Shown: in pieces, positions 15,786 to 19,682 of the stretch
Position numbering within the stretch: position 1 is the stretch's first letter
Layout of the letters: the number at the start of each line of letters is the position of its first letter
NCBI GenBank assembly: GCA_934277495.1
Contig: CAKQUI010000029.1
Location: 1 to 19,682 of the forward strand
Source: an uncultured Clostridia bacterium
GTDB taxonomy: Bacteria > Bacillota > Clostridia > Peptostreptococcales > Anaerovoracaceae
DNA: 19,682 nucleotides
Reading direction: 5' to 3'
The notes under the pieces: model-generated
The model's input: only the letters and a program-made list of their open reading frames with translations
What the model was told of the DNA's origin: nothing
Database searches by the model: none
Translations under genes and position numbers: made by a program

Positions 15786-16172
15786 TTACTCTATCATGAT
15801 AACTTCCTGTGTAAAGACAGATGCAGCACCTTTCTGGTAACTGTCATATAGTAGAATCGATTCGAACACTGCCACAGCAACTGCGATCGCCGCTATACAT
15901 CCTACTGCTGTCTTTACAATACTCGAAAAGCGTATACGTTTGTAAAATTCCTCATCGTCTGCTTCTGCAAAATAATTTATAACTATATCCTTGGGCTTTC
16001 CGAACTCGTTGCATAGTATATCGTAACTGACAGTATTGCTTTCACTGTAAATTTCAAGAACAGATGTCTTTATCATTGCCACAAAAGCTTTCTCTCTCCT
16101 GCCATAGACAGGCAGCAGGTTCTTTATCTCTTTAAGATACTGCTTTATCTCCTTATTCACTGTCTTTTCCAT
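15786..16172 (-). CDS. HAAS-domain membrane protein paired with PadR
   Basis: 128 residues from the ATG at 16172, which overlaps the PadR gene by 20 bases. The N-terminal 85 residues resemble the helical HAAS (DUF1700/DUF6120-like) domain: EIKQYLKEIKNLLPVYGRREKAF, then TVSYDILCNEFGKPKDIVINYF. A single membrane helix follows at about 95-115, with a short tail of about 15 residues that ends VFTQEVIMIE. In known PadR/HAAS pairs the membrane protein relays an envelope signal to the repressor, and the two almost always overlap as they do here. The transcript runs away from the PLA2 island, so the pair probably controls that island, itself or both. Longer starts exist upstream inside PadR but have no ribosome site. 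Confidence 0.8.
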   Translation of the reverse strand: MEKTVNKEIKQYLKEIKNLLPVYGRREKAFVAMIKTSVLEIYSESNTVSYDILCNEFGKPKDIVINYFAEADDEEFYKRIRFSSIVKTAVGCIAAIAVAVAVFESILLYDSYQKGAASVFTQEVIMIE

Positions 16173-16530
16173 CCCCTTTTCCGGTAGTATCTTTACTGAA
16201 GTCATGTTCCAGAACGAGCTGAACACTTCTGTGCGTAGCATAATACTCCGCCTTGAGAGCCTCAAGGCGTTCCTCACCGCTCGGTTCTATATGATAATAA
16301 ACACGAACCAGACGTTTCCCGGCCTGCATTTTATAGTCGGTTATATACTTGTTGTCGATCAGTTTGTACAGCGCTGGATAAAGCGATCCCACCGGGAAAT
16401 CCAGCTCCCCGCCGGACATCTCCTTTATCAGCTGCGACAACTGATACCCATAACAGTCTCCTCCGGAATGCAGCACATGAAGCAGCAGCATCTCCATAGA
16501 CCCTTTTTTGAAATTGATTCGTGCACTCAT
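16153..16530 (-). CDS. PadR-family transcriptional regulator
   Basis: 125 residues from the ATG at 16530, which has AAAGGA 6 bases upstream; an in-frame start seven codons earlier is not supported. The winged-helix domain is typical: KGSMEMLLLHVLHSGGDCYGYQL, then the DFPVGSLYPALYKLIDNKYI recognition and wing part, and KRLVRVYYHIEPSGEERL. The C terminus is the short helical dimer arm of small PadR proteins. These are usually repressors released by a ligand or by a partner. It overlaps the HAAS gene by 20 bases. Its promoter at 16550-16577 is back to back with the PLA2 island promoter, which makes the island the obvious candidate target. Confidence 0.92.
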   Translation of the reverse strand: MSARINFKKGSMEMLLLHVLHSGGDCYGYQLSQLIKEMSGGELDFPVGSLYPALYKLIDNKYITDYKMQAGKRLVRVYYHIEPSGEERLEALKAEYYATHRSVQLVLEHDFSKDTTGKGDGKDSE

Positions 16531-16549
16531 CGATTTTCCTTTCACCAAC

Positions 16550-16577
16550 ATTATAACACATCATATTTTTGTTTCAA
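16550..16577 (-). promoter_or_regulatory. Promoter of the PadR/HAAS pair
   Basis: On the minus strand TTGAAA and a perfect TATAAT are separated by 16 bases, about 20 bases before the PadR start. It is divergent from the promoter at 16601-16629, only 24 bases away. Confidence 0.75.
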
Positions 16578-16600
16578 TATCTTTGTATTCTAAATAGCTC

Positions 16601-16629
16601 TTGACAAATACTATTAAAAAAAATATACT
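16601..16629 (+). promoter_or_regulatory. Promoter of the AT-rich PLA2 island
   Basis: TTGACA and TATACT are separated by exactly 17 bases (including an A8 run), predicting a start near 16636. AATAG at 16593-16597 and CTATT at 16611-16615 form a small inverted repeat around the -35 box and could be a repressor site, though five bases is weak. Confidence 0.8.
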
Positions 16630-16766
16630 CAATTTGTAAAATTGAATCATATCCATCTATTAAGTAAGATGATAAATGGAGAGGGGGCAGAACACTATGC
16701 GGTTATAGCAAAATCCCGATTATATACATTATAAAGATATTTATAGTAAACCATCGTTGTAAGAAA

Positions 16767-17380
16767 GTGGGAAAAAATAAAAAAAATAATAGTTCCAATA
16801 TTAATTGCACTTATGATCGGCATGCAAACTTCATCCTTTGCACATGATAAACAAATAACAACTACTACCATAGAAGAAAACGGCAGGTATTTTAATAACA
16901 ATTATGGTATAGAAGCTGTAACGAATCAGGAAGAAAAAACCATTCTAAATGAATTAAATTATAATAAAAATGAAATGACAGCAGATGAAATCAAAGCAAT
17001 TCTGACGAAAGGTTCCGCTACGGTTTGGAATAAAACATACAAAGGAGTTTATAACATAAAGAAGTCTTTTTCCATGTCAGCATCGCTAACAGCTTCAAAT
17101 ACAACAAGGCCGTATACAAAAATTACAATAAAAAATACCGGAAAAAAAATCTGCTACAGTAGTTGCATATAAAGGTAGTGTCCTAGGTAGTAATGAAATT
17201 CATTCAATATCCGTCCCTGCAGGAAAGTCAAAAACAATGACAATATCAAGAAAAGATATTATTAAATATGGACAAATGAATGGACAAGGTACAATCATGA
17301 CTCTTTCCTATACTGTATCCGTATATAATACAAACGATAACAAAATATCATTCACAGCAAAAGGTAATCGCTATTATTAA
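16767..17380 (+). CDS. Small exported protein of the PLA2 island, frame broken at two A8 runs
   Basis: The longest single frame with an ATG runs 16813-17172 but lacks a full signal peptide and ends early. Two runs of exactly eight A (16779-16786 and 17142-17149) mark the breaks. With seven A at both, GTG at 16767 gives MGKNKKIIVPILIALMIG..., a good signal peptide ending near SFA. The second correction continues ...NTGKKSATVVAYKGSVLG... to TAA at 17378-17380, 203 residues in all. The mature part is Thr/Asn/Lys-rich with beta-sandwich-like strands (KITIKNTGKK, HSISVPAGKSKTMTISRKD, TLSYTVSVYNTNDN). The family is unknown. The ribosome site before the GTG is weak (AAGAAAG). It is the first gene after the island promoter, 18 bases before the thioredoxin-like gene. 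Start and integrity are both uncertain. Confidence 0.5.
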
Positions 17381-17398
17381 ACTATGAGGACAAACAAT

Positions 17399-17890
17399 AT
17401 GACATTTAATAAAATTGATATTTTGACAATTATTGTGGTAATATTAGTGATCAAGTTGTCATTATACTATTATCCTACACTAGAACCTTATTTGGCAGGA
17501 AATGTTTATAATGCAATCGCATCTGATAATTTTGAGATAAAAACTGTTGCTGAACTGAAAAATGAAAACAATGTCAATGAAGATATTCAAGCATATTATA
17601 TAGGTCGTGCAAGTTGCATTGATTGTCGCGTTGCTATAGGAAACACCCTAAAATTATCCGATGTGTTCTCAAAAAAATATAAAAAAAATATGAGTTATGT
17701 TCAATTGAAGAATAACATTAACGATAATGAAAGAGCATATTTGGATTCAATAGGAATTGATAACATACCCGTAATTATAATATCCTATAATGGTGTTGAT
17801 TATCAGTTTGAATACGATGATATAATTTCGCAAAATTCCGAAAACAATTTTGTAAAATTTATGGATAACATAGTTACGAAAGGAGATTAA
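17399..17890 (+). CDS. Membrane-anchored thioredoxin-like protein (CxxC)
   Basis: 163 residues from the ATG at 17399, which has TGAGGA 8 bases upstream; an ATG five codons earlier is upstream of that site. One N-terminal helix (about 5-24) anchors it with the rest outside. The catalytic pair is C73-I-D-C76 in AYYIGRASCIDCR. A YIGRxxCxxCR sequence is reminiscent of bacteriocin transport accessory proteins. A cis-Pro loop (GIDNIPVIII) follows at the right distance for the fold. The likely job is to form or repair disulfides in an exported partner. The next gene, the six-cysteine PLA2, is the obvious one; its ATG follows after 4 bases. Base composition is strongly AT-rich like the whole island. 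Confidence 0.8.
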   Translation: MTFNKIDILTIIVVILVIKLSLYYYPTLEPYLAGNVYNAIASDNFEIKTVAELKNENNVNEDIQAYYIGRASCIDCRVAIGNTLKLSDVFSKKYKKNMSYVQLKNNINDNERAYLDSIGIDNIPVIIISYNGVDYQFEYDDIISQNSENNFVKFMDNIVTKGD

Positions 17891-17894
17891 CAAA

Positions 17895-18515
17895 ATGAAA
17901 GATAACATTCGAATAAATATTTCAAAATTGTCTGTAATAGCAGTAATAGCAATAATAATTTATATGCCTACAGGATTCATTGTAAATGCTGGAACACCAA
18001 ATGAGATTGATGAATTAGATCGTGAAATAACAGTCATACAACAATATTTTACGATAAAAGATAATGACATTGTTCTTTACGATAGAAATGCTGCAATAGC
18101 GGATAGAATCAATGAAAAATTATTATATTTTGCCGATGATGTATATTCATTCGGACTGTCACAATCATCAGATTCAAAAAAAATTCTCATTAAAACAACT
18201 CAAAAAAAAGCTAATGCATTAAAAGCAAAAGCCGTAGCGTTTCCTGTCTATGGAAATTGGTGCGGTCCCGGATATGGGTCAGGAACACCTATTGATCTTC
18301 TTGATAAAGGATGTAAAAATCATGATTTATGCTATAAAAAGAAAGGCTATCATAAATGTTCATGTGACAAAACATTCTTGAAATATGTAAAAAATAATTA
18401 TAGTAAAATGTCTGGAGCTAAACAAAAATCAATGGCAAAAATTATACAAGCATGGTTAAAAATAAAAACAAGCAACGTAACTAAGGGCGGAGGAAATTTC
18501 TCATGCAAAAAATAA
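17895..18515 (+). CDS. Secreted phospholipase A2 (sPLA2-like)
   Basis: 206 residues with an N-terminal signal or anchor helix (about 11-31, ending NAG). A propeptide-like region runs to about 118, and the C-terminal third is a PLA2 domain. It has the calcium loop YGNWCGPGYGSG (119-130), the catalytic dyad in CKNHDLCY (H143, D144, Y147) and KCSCDK with D158 in the place of the second catalytic Asp (CxCD in animal enzymes). Its six cysteines (123, 140, 146, 155, 157, 204) could make three disulfides. Such enzymes use calcium to cleave the sn-2 acyl chain of phospholipids. AAAGGAG precedes the ATG. The last codons (GGGNFSCKK) overlap the next start. The family call is strong; target and role (toxin, competition or host contact) are open. 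Confidence 0.85.
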   Translation: MKDNIRINISKLSVIAVIAIIIYMPTGFIVNAGTPNEIDELDREITVIQQYFTIKDNDIVLYDRNAAIADRINEKLLYFADDVYSFGLSQSSDSKKILIKTTQKKANALKAKAVAFPVYGNWCGPGYGSGTPIDLLDKGCKNHDLCYKKKGYHKCSCDKTFLKYVKNNYSKMSGAKQKSMAKIIQAWLKIKTSNVTKGGGNFSCKK

Positions 18516-18913
18516 CAAATAAAACAAAAGCGTTTAAGATAATAGCTTTAATCCTTGATACTATCGTTTTATTGTATTTTTCACTATATGTTTACTGGAT
18601 GTTTGGTATCCCAGATATAGATACAAATCCGTTATCACAGCTATTCATAACTATAAATCCAATGACTGCAGGCGTTTACTGTCTAGGGGTGGCCATGCTG
18701 GTTCATTTAATAGCATATAAAAATATACTTAGTAGATGCATAATTTCCTTACCATATGCATTGTCTACAACAGCATCAACAGTCTCTCTGATTGCAATGA
18801 CTGGATGGAGAGACCTGATTATATTCATACCTCATATTTTTATCATCGCAGCTGCAGTAACTATAATAGTAAATCAGCGGCGATCTACTAAAATCAACTG
18901 TAACACCCCATGA
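18503..18913 (+). CDS. Four-helix membrane protein, possible immunity protein
   Basis: 136 residues of unknown family with four predicted helices (about 12-32, 52-70, 76-98 and 104-122), a basic start (MQKITNKTKAFK) and a basic tail (NQRRSTKIN). The ATG lies inside the PLA2 3' end, overlapping 13 bases. The GGAGG for it is supplied by the Gly codons of PLA2, so the two are translated in step. Overlap with a secreted lytic enzyme, small size and pure membrane nature are what an immunity protein would show, but nothing in the sequence proves that. It is the last AT-rich gene of the island. Confidence 0.75.
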   Translation: MQKITNKTKAFKIIALILDTIVLLYFSLYVYWMFGIPDIDTNPLSQLFITINPMTAGVYCLGVAMLVHLIAYKNILSRCIISLPYALSTTASTVSLIAMTGWRDLIIFIPHIFIIAAAVTIIVNQRRSTKINCNTP

Positions 18914-18980
18914 TTCCGAATGCTGCATATATAAAGTTATTCAAAAGGATCACATTTACACAGGGGAGGAGGTATCGATC

Positions 18981-19298
18981 ATGAGTAAAATGAAAAACGT
19001 TATATCCATCGTAATACTGGCAGTTCTCCCATTCGTAGGCTGCATCGTCTACTTTTCCGTCAGGCTCTGCGCCAGCGTGATGGTCTTTGATCCTGCGAAT
19101 ACATTCGGCAGTGTCCGTCTTCATCTCGGCCTTTGCATGCTGATCCTGGGAGTATTCATGGTGCTGGAATTCTTTACGGCTAAGATTTTCTGTTGGGAGT
19201 CATGTGCGTGCAGGTACATAGTCATCGGTATACTGCTTACTCATCTTGTGCTTGCTTATTTCTGGGCGTCTACTATTACAGTTTCGCTGAAGCCTTAG
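18981..19298 (+). CDS. Small membrane protein, probably frameshifted near its end
   Basis: 105 residues from the ATG at 18981, preceded by GGGGAGGAGG. Three predicted helices are visible (about 7-27, 46-66 and 80-98). The zero frame then ends SLKP-TAG at 19298. A neighbouring frame continues without stop as YYYSFAEALGSLIILCLFII... to a TGA at 19382-19384. That supplies a fourth helix and a basic tail, making about 134 residues, the size of the four-helix protein before it. One base appears to be missing between about 19250 and 19285. Base composition is back to that of the main chromosome. The family is unknown; it may belong with the membrane protein that follows. Confidence 0.6.
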   Translation: MSKMKNVISIVILAVLPFVGCIVYFSVRLCASVMVFDPANTFGSVRLHLGLCMLILGVFMVLEFFTAKIFCWESCACRYIVIGILLTHLVLAYFWASTITVSLKP

Positions 19299-19441
19299 GA
19301 TCGCTGATCATCCTATGTCTCTTCATCATAACAGACGGTATATACGCTGCATACATCGGAAAATCCGGGAATCAGCAGCTCTGATATGGTACGGGGACTC
19401 ACGACAGGACAAAATGACATCAGGCAAAAGGATATGGGATC

Positions 19442-19682
19442 ATGAAAAAAATCAAACTCGCTGTGTTCGGGATACTTATACTTATGGGCTTTCTCGCCAT
19501 GGGTGAACTCAGTATACTGAATCTCGACACATTTCAGGAAAAATACTATGACACCGAGTTCTATATCGACAACTCCGGCAGAGATACAACCAGCCGTGAA
19601 ATGGCAGAAGATCTCTGCCGTGCCAGTGATAAACACGATGTGGACTTTTTCACAGTCAGATACTCATGGGATAAATCCTATC
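19442..19682 (+). CDS. N-terminal part of a membrane-anchored protein (partial)
   Basis: Eighty codons run off the right edge. The ATG at 19442 follows AAAGGATATGGGATC. A basic start (MKKIKLAVFG) and a hydrophobic helix (about 7-21) are followed by an outer, charged segment (FQEKYYDTEFYIDNSGRDTT, then EDLCRASDKHDVDFFTVRYS). A single N-terminal helix leading into a large outer domain is how bacteriocin-associated FtsX-like permeases begin, and the wording of this segment is reminiscent of them. That is a guess until the rest is seen. Confidence 0.6.
   Translation, partial: MKKIKLAVFGILILMGFLAMGELSILNLDTFQEKYYDTEFYIDNSGRDTTSREMAEDLCRASDKHDVDFFTVRYSWDKSY

Noticed and set aside
16671..16736. 21-codon ORF starting ATG-ATA-AAT in the island leader
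   Set aside because: It has no ribosome site of its own and overlaps the strong GGAGAGGGGG, and it is too short to separate from chance.
1..19682. CRISPR arrays, tRNA or rRNA genes, insertion sequences
   Set aside because: No regularly spaced repeats, no cloverleaf-like sequence and no transposase-like frame with terminal inverted repeats were seen. The direct repeat at the kinase end has no transposon features.

Overview
The window looks like the chromosome of an anaerobic Clostridia-type Firmicute. The evidence is the SPASM end of a SCIFF-peptide maturase at the left edge, an XdhC-type molybdenum-enzyme accessory protein, strong GGAGG ribosome sites, TTGACA/TATAAT-like promoters and a PadR/HAAS regulatory pair. 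The genus cannot be fixed from what is visible.

Layout. 1-477: 3' end of scfB (+). 759-5647: housekeeping transport and accessory genes, all on the minus strand: a SulP anion transporter, a small unknown protein, an ArsB/NhaD-type permease with a possible 39-codon leader ORF, and XdhC. 5966-10448: a minus-strand surface protein (low-complexity linker plus predicted beta-helix) divergent from an OmpR-type response regulator and a histidine kinase whose own sensor region is also Ser/Gly/Thr-rich. This looks like one sensing and surface unit. 10512-13790: a minus-strand operon of small exported protein, lipoprotein, ABC ATPase and FtsX-like permease, which resembles a bacteriocin or peptide-stress module. 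13966-14048: a degenerate second copy of the end of the kinase gene, so the ABC module lies between direct repeats. 14156-15490: a sodium-coupled (NSS) transporter with a strong terminator.

15584-19682: a PadR plus HAAS-domain pair is divergent from a strikingly AT-rich island (about 16600-18913). The island encodes a small exported protein, a membrane-anchored thioredoxin-like protein (CxxC), a secreted phospholipase A2 with the full catalytic set of animal-type sPLA2, and a four-helix membrane protein. After it the base composition returns to normal, with another small membrane protein (apparently frameshifted) and the start of a membrane-anchored protein running off the edge.

The most interesting signals are two. 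First, the PLA2 island reads as a self-contained exported-enzyme cassette: enzyme, disulfide helper, possible immunity protein and divergent regulator. Second, the first gene of both the ABC operon and the PLA2 operon is a small exported protein whose frame is interrupted at runs of exactly eight A. In each case a seven-A run would restore a full-length protein, and both operons start from a TTGACA-17-TATACT promoter. Slippage-based expression or phase variation is a testable idea. Sequencing or assembly error must be excluded first.
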